A DNA stretch of 64,000 nt from Paraferrimonas sedimenticola. GTDB taxonomy: Bacteria; Pseudomonadota; Gammaproteobacteria; Enterobacterales; Shewanellaceae. Numbering within the stretch: position 1 is the stretch's first letter; each line of letters opens with the position of its first letter. A program made the translations under genes and the position numbers. Below, in pieces: positions 9,981 to 20,049 of the stretch. A model generated the notes under the pieces. That model was given only the letters and a program-made list of their open reading frames with translations. It had not been told where the DNA came from and ran no database searches. The stretch spans positions 186,001 through 250,000 of the forward strand of contig NZ_NRIR01000005.1 of assembly GCF_002282855.1 (NCBI RefSeq), in the 5' to 3' direction.

Positions 9981-11366
9981 ATGTTGAAAACACGCCTGTC
10001 CCTCGCTGCTGCAGGGCTGTCGTTGGCATTGGCTGGCTGTCAGCCAAACTCAACGCCGCAGCCTAAGGTCGAGATAGACCCTAACCCGTATCCAAGCACC
10101 TATCAAGTCCTGCCTTCGGTTAGCGTTCTGATTAAGAACGCCACGGTATTGACAGGCCTTGGGGAGAAACTTGAGAACGCCGACGTATTGTTTGGCGATG
10201 GCAAAATCATTGCCGTTGGCCAAGGATTGAAGGCCGAGTCTGACGTGCAGGTTATCGATGCCAAAGGCAAGTGGGTAACGCCGGGTATTATCGATGTTCA
10301 CAGTCACTTAGGTGTGTACCCGTCGCCAGGTGTAAAAGTGCACGCTGACGGCAACGAAATGACCAGCCCACTGACGCCAGAAGTTTGGGCTGAACACAGT
10401 GTTTGGCCGAATGACCCCGGCTTTCAAACCGCTCGTGCTGGCGGCATCACAACCCTGCAAATCTTGCCTGGTTCGGCCAACTTGATTGGTGGACGTGGCG
10501 TCACGCTGAAAAATATCCCAGCCACCACAGTGCAGGGCATGAAATTCCCAGAAGCGCCATACGGCTTAAAAATGGCTTGCGGGGAAAACCCGAAACGCCT
10601 TTACGGCTCTAAGAGCATCGCTCCACAGACCCGCATGGGTAACATGGCCGGCTATCGTATGGCTTGGTCGATGGCTACCGAATACAAACGCGCTTGGGAT
10701 AAGTACGAAGCCGATTATGAAGCGGGACTGAACCCAGAAGCGCCAGAGCGCAACTTGCAACTAGATACTCTAAAAGGCGCCATCGAGGGCGACATCATTA
10801 TTCACAACCACTGCTACAAAGCAGAAGAGATGGCAATGATGATCGATCTTGGCAAAGAGTTTAACTATCACTCGGGGACTTTCCACCACGCCGTAGAAGC
10901 TTACAAAATAGCCGATTTGCTGGCCGAGAATGGCAACTGTGCCGCGATGTGGCCAGATTGGTGGGGCTTTAAAATGGAAGCGTTAGACGGCATTGACGAG
11001 AATGTTGCCCTGGTTGATGCAGTTAAGAATTCCTGTGCCATCGTTCACTCGGACTCACCGGATACCATTCAGCGTTTGAATCAAGAAACTGCCAAGATCA
11101 TGGCTAACGCCAATCGCAACGGCTTTAATATCAGCCCAGAACACGCTATTAAGTGGATCACCACCCACGCCGCTAAGTCGTTAGGGATTGCCGATAAGAC
11201 GGGCAGCCTTGAAGCCAATAAAGCCGCGGATGTGGTGCTGTGGAACGGCAATCCGTTTAGCGTCTACGCTCAGGCTGAGCAAGTCTTTATCGATGGGGCC
11301 AAGGTCTACGATCGCGTCGATGCCGACTATCAAGCCAAAAGTGATTTTCTGTTAGGCCGAGATTAA
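9981..11366 (+). CDS. Amidohydrolase-family lipoprotein (imidazolonepropionase-like)
   Basis: This 461-residue protein starts with a lipoprotein signal (LALAGC, Cys 20), so the enzyme should act on the membrane surface in the periplasm. The amidohydrolase metal site is present: DVHSHLG gives the first-strand HxH, further histidines lie in HNHCYK and YHSGTFHH, and HSDSPD supplies the late Asp. The domain resembles imidazolonepropionase-related dipeptidase/hydrolase groups. The natural substrate is unknown; a cyclic amide or dipeptide is plausible. The next gene begins 10 bases later and encodes a homologue lacking these ligands, so the two are probably made together and may form a heteromer. 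Confidence 0.82.
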   Translation: MLKTRLSLAAAGLSLALAGCQPNSTPQPKVEIDPNPYPSTYQVLPSVSVLIKNATVLTGLGEKLENADVLFGDGKIIAVGQGLKAESDVQVIDAKGKWVTPGIIDVHSHLGVYPSPGVKVHADGNEMTSPLTPEVWAEHSVWPNDPGFQTARAGGITTLQILPGSANLIGGRGVTLKNIPATTVQGMKFPEAPYGLKMACGENPKRLYGSKSIAPQTRMGNMAGYRMAWSMATEYKRAWDKYEADYEAGLNPEAPERNLQLDTLKGAIEGDIIIHNHCYKAEEMAMMIDLGKEFNYHSGTFHHAVEAYKIADLLAENGNCAAMWPDWWGFKMEALDGIDENVALVDAVKNSCAIVHSDSPDTIQRLNQETAKIMANANRNGFNISPEHAIKWITTHAAKSLGIADKTGSLEANKAADVVLWNGNPFSVYAQAEQVFIDGAKVYDRVDADYQAKSDFLLGRD

Positions 11367-11376
11367 GGAGCACGCC

Positions 11377-12594
11377 ATGAAGTTATCATCTATTGCCTTG
11401 GCGCTTGCCCTTGGCGCTATTAGTAGCAGCGCTCTGGCTCAGTCCATGGCCATTGAAAACGTTATGATCGCCGCAAATGGCGACAATGCCGCGGTTGAAA
11501 ACGCCACTGTGGTCATCACAGACGGTGTGATTAGCGCGATTAACCCTGCCAGTGTCAACGCTGAGCTGGTCGTCGATGGCCGGGGCAAAATCCTCACTCC
11601 AGGTTTTATCGCCGCCATGAATAACCTAGGTCTAACCGAGGTGGGTATGGTGGCCGCAACTCGCGACGACCGCGAGGAAAAAGCCGACATCAGCTTTGAC
11701 CCGAGCCCGGCCTTCAATCCAAAGTCTGCGTTGCAGGCGTATGCTCGCCAAGGTGGTGTTACCTCGGCAATCGTTGCGCCAAGTGGCGGTAAGGGTACCT
11801 TTAAAGGATTGACCTTCGCGGTTGATTTGAGCAGCGAATTCGATGGTTGGATGGTGACCGAGTTAGGCGCGCTGGCCAGTGTGGGTTATCACGACAAAGG
11901 CTCTCGAGTCAGCGACATCAAAGCGATAGTCGACTTACTGGATAACGCCGCAAAGCCTTCCGACGACAAAGAAGACAAAGAGCCAAAGGCGCAAGCGCGT
12001 TTGGCCAAAGCGTTAGTGGACGGCGATATGCCACTATTGGTGAGGGTTGACCGCGCTGCCGATATTCTGCAATTGCTGCGTTTGAAGGACGACTACGCTC
12101 AGTTGAACCTAGTGTTAGTGGGCGTTGCCGAAGCCACCAAAGTCGCGCAGCAAATCGCTGCGGCCAAGGTCACCGTGCTTATCAATCCGATGGATAACCT
12201 GCCCGGTAGCTTTGACAGCCTAACCCCAACGCTCGAGCGCGCCGCTCAGTTGCATCAAGCTGGTGTTCAAATGGCGTTTGTGGGTCCCTCGGCGCATAAC
12301 CTTAAGCGCATTCGCTACTACGCCGGCAACGCTGTCGCCAATGGGCTGCCATCAGAAGCGGCTCTGGCAGCGATTACCAGCTCTGTCGCCCAAGTATTTG
12401 GTTTACAAGCCGGTCGTGTAGCGGTTGGTCAAAAGGCCGACTTGGCCCTTTGGAGTGCCGACCCGTTTGAGTACGATTCTAAGTTGGAAAGCTTGTGGAT
12501 TAACGGCGAAGCGGTTTCTCTTGAGAGCCGACAAGACAAACTACGGGAACGTTACACTGGCGCGAGCGAGCGTCCTAGAGCGTATCGTTACTAG
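11377..12594 (+). CDS. Amidohydrolase-like exported protein lacking metal ligands
   Basis: The protein has 405 residues and a cleavable signal peptide (ending ALA-Q near residue 22), so it is periplasmic. It keeps the amidohydrolase fold markers, including ILTPGF before the first strand and the C-terminal GQKADLALW composite beta-sandwich return. Where active members have HxH, this one reads AAMNNLG, and the late His-Ser-Asp region reads GPSAHN. Only a few scattered histidines remain. It is therefore probably not a metal-dependent hydrolase in its own right. The spacing of 10 bases to the active upstream homologue suggests a scaffold or regulatory partner. Confidence 0.78.
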   Translation: MKLSSIALALALGAISSSALAQSMAIENVMIAANGDNAAVENATVVITDGVISAINPASVNAELVVDGRGKILTPGFIAAMNNLGLTEVGMVAATRDDREEKADISFDPSPAFNPKSALQAYARQGGVTSAIVAPSGGKGTFKGLTFAVDLSSEFDGWMVTELGALASVGYHDKGSRVSDIKAIVDLLDNAAKPSDDKEDKEPKAQARLAKALVDGDMPLLVRVDRAADILQLLRLKDDYAQLNLVLVGVAEATKVAQQIAAAKVTVLINPMDNLPGSFDSLTPTLERAAQLHQAGVQMAFVGPSAHNLKRIRYYAGNAVANGLPSEAALAAITSSVAQVFGLQAGRVAVGQKADLALWSADPFEYDSKLESLWINGEAVSLESRQDKLRERYTGASERPRAYRY

Positions 12595-12611
12595 CCTAAT
12601 CTAACTGGAAT

Positions 12612-12647
12612 AAAACCCCCGTTCCTCAACAGGATAGGGGGTTTTTT
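12612..12647 (+). terminator. Rho-independent terminator after amidohydrolase pair
   Basis: AAAACCCCC at 12612-12620 pairs with GGGGGTTTT, with a short inner pairing of TCCT and AGGA, and is followed by a T-run. Confidence 0.85.
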
Positions 12648-12695
12648 GTTTGCTTGGTCATGTCCTCGGTCGTGATCTTGTGCGGGTGAGAGAGT

Positions 12696-15600
12696 ATGAT
12701 GGCTTACATGCCGTTAACAAATGCAATAACGAGTGACCAAAACATGGGCGGATGGATCTGGAAATCCCTTTTATCCTTGATCGCGTTGGCGTGGCTGAGT
12801 GCTGTGCACGCGGCGGAACCCGATTCGAATCTTCGGTTGACCGAGGAAGAACGACAGTGGATTGTCGATAATCCCGTGATTCGAGTCAGTGCCGACCCGA
12901 ATTGGGCGCCCATTGATTTCGAAGACGAATCGGGCATTCAAAGGGGGATCGCCAGCGCCTACCTAGAGCTGATTGAACAAAAAACAGGAATAGATTTTCA
13001 GATTCAGCCAAAGCGTCCGTTTAAAGAAGCATATGAAATGGCAATCGATGGCGACATCGATGTGATGATGAGCTTGAGCTGGTCAAAGTCCCGTGAGCGC
13101 GATTTCATTTTTGGCGAACCTTATTTTGTTGGTCCTTACGCCATCATCACTCGTCGCAACGCCAAACCCATCCGCTCGTTTGATGAGCTGAAAGACAAAC
13201 GCGTGCTGGTGGACTCAACATACGTGCTCGGTCGCTTTACCTCGCAAAACTTTCCTACCGCCAGTGTCACTCTAAAAACCAGCACCAAAGAAGCTTTGCG
13301 AGCATTGGCTCGTGAAGAAGCAGACGCTTATGTTGGCTCTCAAATCGCCGCTTTGTGGAATGCCGAGCAACTGCGCCTGATCAACCTGCGCATCAACGCC
13401 GACCCCGGCATCGAAATGGATAAGGTCCACTTTGGGGTGCCGAAACACCTGCCGCTGCTGGCCAGTATTATTAACAAAGCCATGGGGCAAATTGACGAGG
13501 CGCAGCGCAGCCGCATTGAGCAAACATGGATCCGAGCGCCTAGCGGTGATTTACAGATAGCCGACAAGCGTAGCGGCGAAGTTCAGTTAAGCAGTGAGCA
13601 ACAGGCGTTGATCGATGCTCTAGGCAACTTAAAACTCGGGATGGACCCAACTTGGTATCCGTTTGAATACATTGATGAAGATGGTACTTATCGCGGCATT
13701 GTTGCCGATTACGTTCACATTTTAGAACAGCGCTTAGGCAAAGACTTTGTGCCCATGGTAGAGCTGCCGTGGGAGCAAGTGGAAGACGCTCTCGCAGCGG
13801 GTGAGATAGATGTAATTGCGGGGTTAACCAAAACCCCGGCGCGCGCCGAGCGCTTCTTGTTTACTCGTAGCTACGTTGAGATCCCGATTGCGGTATTCAC
13901 CGCCATCAACTCTCCGCGATATTCAGACCTCGATCAACTTAGTGGCAAAACCATGGCGGTTCTTGAGAACTACATGCAAGAAGAACTGGTTCGCCGCGAT
14001 TACCCTGATATTGAGATAAAAACCTACACGGATGTGGATTCGGCCTTGTTGGCAGTATCCCAAGGCGAGGTTTATGCCTACATAGGCAATGTACAGGTGG
14101 CGACCGAGTCGGTTAATCGACAAGCGCTGATCAATCTCAAAATGAACTTCGAGACTCAGTATGCTTATAACCTGGCGTTTGCGGTTTCCAAACAGCGCCC
14201 AGAACTTGCCGAACTGTTGGATCTGATGGTTGGCAGCATTTCACCACAAACCCGCAAAGACATAGACCACAAGTGGTTGGCTATTCGACTTGTTAGCGGG
14301 AGTGAGTCTTTTGAGCCGGTCGTGCTGACGCCAGATGAAAAAGCCTGGATTGAAGCTAATCCTGTGGTGACCTTCAGCGAAATTGAGTGGCCTCCCATTT
14401 CCTTCATTGAGAATGGAGAGCTCACTGGGATTGCCGGTAGCTATTTGGATTACATCGCCGAAGCCACGGGCTTGAGATTCCGATTTAAAGAATACGAGTC
14501 TTGGGGACAGGTGTTAGACGCCTTTGCTCGAGACGAGATCATGGCACTACCCACTTCAACCTATGAGTTGGAGCGCGGAGATTCACTGTTCTCTGATCCT
14601 TTGATCTCAAACCGTTTGGCAATCGCAACTCGCAGTGAAGTCAGCTACATCAGCAGTGTTGAACAACTGCAAGGAGAAGTGATTGCTGTGTATGCCGATT
14701 CATCGGCAATGGCGCTATTACAGCAGACCTATCCTGGACTGAAATACTTACCCGTCCCTAACGAAGTTGAAGGGATGAATGCGGTTATGCAGCACAAGGC
14801 TTACGCCTATATCGACGTGCTTCCAGTAGTGGCTCACTGGCTGAGTACCGGTGGTCGCGAGCAACTGAAAATCTCGGGCACTTTACCCGAGGCAGTCAAT
14901 ATTGCCTTTCAGGTGAAAAATCACAACGCCGAGTTGGTGAGCATAGTAAACAAGGTGCTGGCCAATATGACCGAAGCGGATCGCACTCGAATCTATCAGG
15001 ACTGGATCAGAGTTCAGGTCGAAGAGGGCATAGACACTAGTTTCCTACTTTGGATATTAACCCCAATCGGCATTATTTTTATCGGGTTTGTGGTGTGGAC
15101 TCGCCGTCAGGCCAAAGAAATAAGCTACCGCAAAGCGCAAGAGGCGCGTTTCCAAGCCCTACTAGAGTCGGCACCAGACGCCATGGTCATTGTTAACGCC
15201 CAGGGGATTGTAGAGCTGATTAATAGCCAGGCGGAAAAGATGTTCGAGTACCCTCGAGAGGAGCTACTCGGTCAGCCGGTGGAGCTATTGATTCCCCACG
15301 GTTATCGCAAGGCCCATCAACAGCAACGCCGTGAATACCTGCAGGAGTTTGAGGTGCGCTCAATGGGAGCAGGCGCCGAGCTATTTTGTGTAACCAAGCA
15401 CGGCAATCAGATCCCAGTGGATATTGAGCTGGCGCCCATGGAGTCGGATACCGGCCCGCTGGTGGTGGCTTCGGTGCGCGATATCACCGAGCGCAAAGCT
15501 CAAGAGCAAGCGCTTGCCGCCAGTGAAGCTCAGCTTCGCAGCCTGCTAGAAAATGCGCCGAGTGGCGTGTTGTTGGTGGACTCGGATGAAGCCATGTCTT

Positions 15601-18191
15601 ACGTGTTTGCCAACGCCATGTGGGTGGCAATTACCGGCTACCAAATGGAAGAGATCGGCGATGCGGATACCTGGTATCAAACCATGTTTCCTGATCCAGA
15701 ATACCGCCAGTTTGTCATCGAGAGTTTTGAGCTGGATGTGCAGGATAACTTCGTCAACCGCGACGCAATTTACACCATTACCGCCAAAGACGGCACGACT
15801 AAAGAGTGTCAGTTCCGATTGGCGGTGCTGCCTAACGGCCAAAAACTGGCATTTGTGCAAGATGTGACTGGGCCTCGTGCCGAGATCCGTCGCTACCAAA
15901 ACGAATTGCGGATGGCCAAAGAAAAGGCCGAAGCGGCGACCAAGGCCAAAAGTGATTTCCTAGCCAACATGAGCCACGAAATCCGTACGCCAATTAATGC
16001 CGTGATTGGCATGTCGCATTTGGCGTTGCAAACCGACCTTGACCCGAAACAGCGCAACTACGTTGACAAAGCGCACCGTTCGGCGGAGACCTTGCTTGGG
16101 GTAATTAACGACATTCTGGACTTCTCGAAAATCGAGGCGGGTAAGCTGAGTTTGGAGGAAGTGCCTTTTAGGCTGGAAGACGTGCTGGATAATCTGGCCA
16201 ACTTGGTGGGCATGCGCGCCGAAGAGAAAGGCCTAGAGCTGATGTTCGACGTACCTACCGATATGCCAACCTCCTTGATGGGCGATCCACTGCGCCTAGG
16301 ACAGGTGCTGACCAACCTAGGCAATAATGCGGTTAAGTTTACCGACAAGGGCGAAGTGGTGGTGCGCGTCAGTCACACCCCGGTAGAAGACGACCCAAAT
16401 GCGGTGCAGTTGCTGTTCTCAGTGACCGACACAGGCATTGGTATGAGCAAAGAGCAGATGCTCAAGTTGTTCAAACCCTTCCAACAAGCGGACAGCTCCA
16501 CGACCCGCTATTACGGCGGAACCGGATTAGGCCTGAGCATTTCTAAGAATTTGACCACTATGATGGGCGGTAAAATGTGGGCTGAGAGCGAGCCTGGCCG
16601 CGGTTCAACCTTCCACTTCTCAGTGCAGTTGAGCAAGCAATCTGGCCCGCAAAGCGCTCGTCGTTTAGGCCAAGTGGCGCCCGAGCTGATTCGCGTGCTG
16701 GTAGTGGACGACAACTTAACGGCGCGAGAGATTTTCTCGAGCATGTTGGCATCACTGGGCTTTAGAGTCGACCAAGTGGAATCTGGTGATTTGGCGTTGG
16801 AGGCAATTGCCAATGCCGACAAATCAGACCCTTATCAACTTGTGATCATGGACTGGAAAATGCCAGGCAAAGACGGCATTGAAACCAGTCGCTGCATTCA
16901 AGAACAGCAGTCCTTGTCCAACCTTCCGACCTTGATCATGGTAACCGCTTATGGTCGTGAAGAAGCCATGGCCGCGGCCAGCAACGTAGACATTCGCGGC
17001 TTCCTGGTGAAACCGGTAACCCCGTCTGCTTTGCTCGAAGCCATTATGGGTGCCTTAGGTAAAGAAATTACTCGGGAAGCACCTAGCAAAGATCGTCAGC
17101 AAAAGCTGAACGAGGACTTAGCGGTGCTAAAAGGCGCGCATATTTTGCTGGTGGAGGATAACGCGATTAACCAAGAGTTGGCGCTCGAGTTGCTGACCTT
17201 AAACGGCATGACCGCAGAGGTCGCTAACCACGGAGAAGAGGCCTTGGCGCTATTGCGCTCGCAAAGTTTTGACGGCGTGTTGATGGATTGCCAGATGCCA
17301 GTCATGGATGGCTATCAAGCCACTCGAGCGATCCGTGAAAATCCACATTGGCGCGACTTGCCCGTGATTGCTATGACGGCCAACGCGATGGCCGGTGACA
17401 GTGACAAGGTCCTCGATGCCGGCATGAATGACTACATTGCTAAACCCATTGACGTCAAAGTGATGTTTGCCACTATGGCTCGTTGGATAAAAGCGGGTGA
17501 TGACAAGCCGGTATTGACCCAGACTGCAGCCGTAAAAAGCTCGCCGTCTAGTCATGAAGAAGTCAGCTTAGAGGGGCTCGCGGGGCTGGATTACCGCGCT
17601 GGCTTGGCGACTTGTGCCAACAATCCTGGGTTATATCGCAAGCTTGTGACAAAGTTTGGCGGTGAAATCAACGGGACTTTGGCAGAGATCAAGCAGGCGA
17701 TGGATGCCCAAGATCAAAGCTTGTCAGTGCGACTGGTGCATACGGTTAGCGGTGTGGCCGGTAATTTAGGTGCGCTGGACGTCGCCAAAGCAAGTCGAGC
17801 ACTGGAGGCAGAACTCAAAGCGTCCATGCAGAATAGCGACAGCGCTCTCTGGCAGCAATTCGAGCAAAGCATGCTGGCGCTGGAAAGCGAATTAGCTCCG
17901 CTGTTTGCCGACTCGAAGAAAGCGACAGCAGCGGTAGAGGAGCGAGTGCCACAAGCGGAGGCGGATCCGGTACAACTGCAGGGGCTGTTGATCCAGTTAG
18001 AGGCAATGCTCAACGACTATGATGCGTCGGCAGGCGAATTGGCAGAGCTGATTGCCAAGCTTGGGCTCAATGGGTCACAACTCAAGCAAATGCAGGCCTT
18101 ACAAGGGGCGTTACAAGCGTTTGATTTTGACGAGGCGTTAAGCCATTGCCAAGCCATGCAGCAAGAGCTAGCTAGCCTGGCGCAGGACTAA
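12696..18191 (+). CDS. Giant hybrid sensor histidine kinase with three periplasmic flytrap domains
   Basis: This 1831-residue protein is built like BvgS/EvgS but longer. After an N-terminal signal/anchor come three type-3 solute-binding domains (about 50-285, 300-525, 545-770), a transmembrane helix (about 785-805), two PAS domains (about 820-940 and 945-1065), a HisKA domain with His 1094 in SHEIRTP, an ATPase domain with GGTGLGLS near 1274, two receivers with phosphoacceptors Asp 1386 and Asp 1531, and an HPt domain with His 1682. It should sense periplasmic small molecules and pass phosphate to an unlinked regulator, as none is adjacent. The start is uncertain: the ATG at 12696 has a GAGAG upstream, while the ATG at 12744 gives a cleaner signal peptide. 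Its stop overlaps the convergent next gene. Confidence 0.88.
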   Translation: MMAYMPLTNAITSDQNMGGWIWKSLLSLIALAWLSAVHAAEPDSNLRLTEEERQWIVDNPVIRVSADPNWAPIDFEDESGIQRGIASAYLELIEQKTGIDFQIQPKRPFKEAYEMAIDGDIDVMMSLSWSKSRERDFIFGEPYFVGPYAIITRRNAKPIRSFDELKDKRVLVDSTYVLGRFTSQNFPTASVTLKTSTKEALRALAREEADAYVGSQIAALWNAEQLRLINLRINADPGIEMDKVHFGVPKHLPLLASIINKAMGQIDEAQRSRIEQTWIRAPSGDLQIADKRSGEVQLSSEQQALIDALGNLKLGMDPTWYPFEYIDEDGTYRGIVADYVHILEQRLGKDFVPMVELPWEQVEDALAAGEIDVIAGLTKTPARAERFLFTRSYVEIPIAVFTAINSPRYSDLDQLSGKTMAVLENYMQEELVRRDYPDIEIKTYTDVDSALLAVSQGEVYAYIGNVQVATESVNRQALINLKMNFETQYAYNLAFAVSKQRPELAELLDLMVGSISPQTRKDIDHKWLAIRLVSGSESFEPVVLTPDEKAWIEANPVVTFSEIEWPPISFIENGELTGIAGSYLDYIAEATGLRFRFKEYESWGQVLDAFARDEIMALPTSTYELERGDSLFSDPLISNRLAIATRSEVSYISSVEQLQGEVIAVYADSSAMALLQQTYPGLKYLPVPNEVEGMNAVMQHKAYAYIDVLPVVAHWLSTGGREQLKISGTLPEAVNIAFQVKNHNAELVSIVNKVLANMTEADRTRIYQDWIRVQVEEGIDTSFLLWILTPIGIIFIGFVVWTRRQAKEISYRKAQEARFQALLESAPDAMVIVNAQGIVELINSQAEKMFEYPREELLGQPVELLIPHGYRKAHQQQRREYLQEFEVRSMGAGAELFCVTKHGNQIPVDIELAPMESDTGPLVVASVRDITERKAQEQALAASEAQLRSLLENAPSGVLLVDSDEAMSYVFANAMWVAITGYQMEEIGDADTWYQTMFPDPEYRQFVIESFELDVQDNFVNRDAIYTITAKDGTTKECQFRLAVLPNGQKLAFVQDVTGPRAEIRRYQNELRMAKEKAEAATKAKSDFLANMSHEIRTPINAVIGMSHLALQTDLDPKQRNYVDKAHRSAETLLGVINDILDFSKIEAGKLSLEEVPFRLEDVLDNLANLVGMRAEEKGLELMFDVPTDMPTSLMGDPLRLGQVLTNLGNNAVKFTDKGEVVVRVSHTPVEDDPNAVQLLFSVTDTGIGMSKEQMLKLFKPFQQADSSTTRYYGGTGLGLSISKNLTTMMGGKMWAESEPGRGSTFHFSVQLSKQSGPQSARRLGQVAPELIRVLVVDDNLTAREIFSSMLASLGFRVDQVESGDLALEAIANADKSDPYQLVIMDWKMPGKDGIETSRCIQEQQSLSNLPTLIMVTAYGREEAMAAASNVDIRGFLVKPVTPSALLEAIMGALGKEITREAPSKDRQQKLNEDLAVLKGAHILLVEDNAINQELALELLTLNGMTAEVANHGEEALALLRSQSFDGVLMDCQMPVMDGYQATRAIRENPHWRDLPVIAMTANAMAGDSDKVLDAGMNDYIAKPIDVKVMFATMARWIKAGDDKPVLTQTAAVKSSPSSHEEVSLEGLAGLDYRAGLATCANNPGLYRKLVTKFGGEINGTLAEIKQAMDAQDQSLSVRLVHTVSGVAGNLGALDVAKASRALEAELKASMQNSDSALWQQFEQSMLALESELAPLFADSKKATAAVEERVPQAEADPVQLQGLLIQLEAMLNDYDASAGELAELIAKLGLNGSQLKQMQALQGALQAFDFDEALSHCQAMQQELASLAQD

Positions 18192-18835
18192 CTCGCTCCG
18201 TAAAGCGGAACCAAGTGAGTGACCGCTAAATAGTGGCAAGCCGCGCCTAAAAGCACGAATAGGTGCCAAACGGCGTGGCCAAATTTTAATTGCTTGGCGG
18301 CGTAGAATACTGCGCCAATGCTATAGGCAATGCCGCCGGCTAGCAGCCACAACAGCACTTCTGCAGGCATACGGTCCCACAATTGATAGGCGGCGACCAA
18401 CGCCAACCAGCCCATGATCAAATATACGGTCAGTGACAGACGTTTGAAGCGGTAAACGAATTTGAGCTTTAACAGTACGCCTGCGATGGCCAAACCCCAA
18501 ATAATGGCCAATAACCAGTAGGCCAGTTCAGTGTTGAGTGCCAACAAGGTAGGCGTGTAGGTCCCTGCAATAAGAATAAAGATGGCGCAGTGGTCTAAGG
18601 TTTTAAGAAACGACTTGGCTTGAGTATGAGCAAGTGTGTGATACAAGGTAGAGCAACTGAATAGCAGCACCAGACTCGCGCCGTAAAGCAGCAAGCTTGC
18701 GCTGTGTAGCGGTGATAGTTGAGCCTGCAGCGCCTGTTGCCACAAATAGCCCATGCCCGCGAGTGCGAGTAGTATTCCCAAACCGTGACTGAATGCGTTG
18801 GCCCTTTCTTCAAGCGGGCTGTAATCGGATGCCAT
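18188..18835 (-). CDS. yqfA: Hemolysin III / YqfA-family membrane protein
   Basis: I start this at the ATG at 18835 (MASDYSPLEERANAFSHG), which has GAGA upstream and matches the family N-terminus; a longer frame from 18886 adds unrelated residues. The 215-residue product has about seven transmembrane helices and the PAQR/hemolysin III markers: EERANAFSHG near the start, STLYH in the middle and a late AVWHLFV segment with the conserved His residues. The family sits in the inner membrane. It has been linked to membrane energetics and fatty-acid-related functions, but its reaction is not settled. Its stop codon overlaps the convergent kinase gene. Confidence 0.82.
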   Translation of the reverse strand: MASDYSPLEERANAFSHGLGILLALAGMGYLWQQALQAQLSPLHSASLLLYGASLVLLFSCSTLYHTLAHTQAKSFLKTLDHCAIFILIAGTYTPTLLALNTELAYWLLAIIWGLAIAGVLLKLKFVYRFKRLSLTVYLIMGWLALVAAYQLWDRMPAEVLLWLLAGGIAYSIGAVFYAAKQLKFGHAVWHLFVLLGAACHYLAVTHLVPLYGAS

Positions 18836-18982
18836 AGTGATTCTCAATATCAAGCGTCGGCTCAGTATGGCACACTTAGCGTACATGTGTAAGCCTAAAA
18901 TCGAGTTATTACTCTAGTGATCGCTTTGGCTTCTCCCTGCGTTTTATCTGGGTATTAGCAGGGTAAGTAAGGAAGTAGCGAC

Positions 18983-19480
18983 ATGAAAATTCGAGCAGCT
19001 TTGATTGGCATGATGATGACCCCCTTGGCTTGGGCCGCCCCCATTCAGGACCTACAACAAGTGGGTAGTGGCGAGATGCGTTGGTGGCATTTTGAGCTTT
19101 ATCATGCCGCCTTGTACAGTGAAAGCGGTACCTTTGAACCGAGCAACTGGCCCCAGGCACTGCAGATTACCTACAGCAGAGACATCGCCGCAGAGGATTT
19201 AATTGATGCCACTGATGAGCAGTGGGAACACCTCGATGTGTCCCGTGAACAGCGGCAGCAATGGCTGCAAGAGCTTCAGCAACTTTGGCCTGACGTGCAA
19301 GAAGGTGACCAACTGACTTTGCTTGTGGAGTCGGACGGCAGTCACCAGTTTTTCCACAACGGGCAAGTGCTGGGTACGGTTAATGACCAGCAGTTTGCCA
19401 GTGCTTTTTTGGACATTTGGCTGTCAGAACGCAGCAGCGAACCCGAATTACGACAACAATTGATAGGACTGAATAAATGA
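18983..19480 (+). CDS. Chalcone isomerase-like periplasmic protein
   Basis: The 165-residue protein has a signal peptide ending at AWA and the chalcone isomerase-like fold pattern of the bacterial group: an LYHAALYSE strand, ITYSRDI, and a C-terminal SAFLDIWLSE segment. Bacterial members are not flavonoid enzymes and may bind fatty acids. The stop overlaps the start of the next gene by four bases (ATGA), indicating translational coupling with the DUF3833 lipoprotein. In related bacteria these two often occur in a larger lipid-modification cluster, which is absent here. Confidence 0.72.
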   Translation: MKIRAALIGMMMTPLAWAAPIQDLQQVGSGEMRWWHFELYHAALYSESGTFEPSNWPQALQITYSRDIAAEDLIDATDEQWEHLDVSREQRQQWLQELQQLWPDVQEGDQLTLLVESDGSHQFFHNGQVLGTVNDQQFASAFLDIWLSERSSEPELRQQLIGLNK

Positions 19481-20049
19481 CGCTTATAAGGACATGGACA
19501 AGGATATTGGTACTGGCCGCTTCGCTATTGGGATTGTCAGCGTGTGGCTCAGCGAGCATCGAAGATTATCGCCAAGAGGCAGAGACAGCGCCCATCGACT
19601 TGAAACAGTTTTTTAACGGGCCGTTAGAGGCCTTTGGTGTCGTGCTCAATCGCCAAGGTAAGGTAGAGCGCCGTTTCTACGTGACCATGGTGGGTACCTG
19701 GAAAGACGACGAGGGCGTACTCGAGGAGTGGTTTGAATGGGATGACGGCGAGAAAACCACTCGCACTTGGTACATCACCAAAAACGCGGATGGCAGCTAT
19801 TCGGGCAAAGCCTCAGATATTATCGGCGAGGCCACAGGTGAAGTCGGTGGCTACGCCCTGCGTTGGAAGTACGAAATGGACTTAGAAGTCGGTGGGGATA
19901 CCTACCGCGTGACCTTCGACGACTGGTTGTATCAAATCCGCGAAGGTGAGCTAATCAACCGCAGTTACATCAAGAAATTTGGTCTGACGTTTGGCGAGGT
20001 TATCCTCGCCATTCGCCAAACCGATGAACTCAAAAATACTTCGTTATAG
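19477..20049 (+). CDS. DUF3833 family lipoprotein
   Basis: The 190-residue protein has a lipobox (LSACG) followed by a beta-rich domain with the DUF3833 signature: IDLKQFFNGPLEAFG, a central WDDGEKTTRTW and the C-terminal SYIKKFGLTFGEV. It should be membrane-anchored and face the periplasm, with a lipocalin-like shape. No reaction is established for the family. It is translationally coupled to the chalcone isomerase-like gene, so the two probably act in one lipid-related process. Its 3' end overlaps the convergent yqjG gene by six bases. Confidence 0.75.
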   Translation: MTLIRTWTRILVLAASLLGLSACGSASIEDYRQEAETAPIDLKQFFNGPLEAFGVVLNRQGKVERRFYVTMVGTWKDDEGVLEEWFEWDDGEKTTRTWYITKNADGSYSGKASDIIGEATGEVGGYALRWKYEMDLEVGGDTYRVTFDDWLYQIREGELINRSYIKKFGLTFGEVILAIRQTDELKNTSL

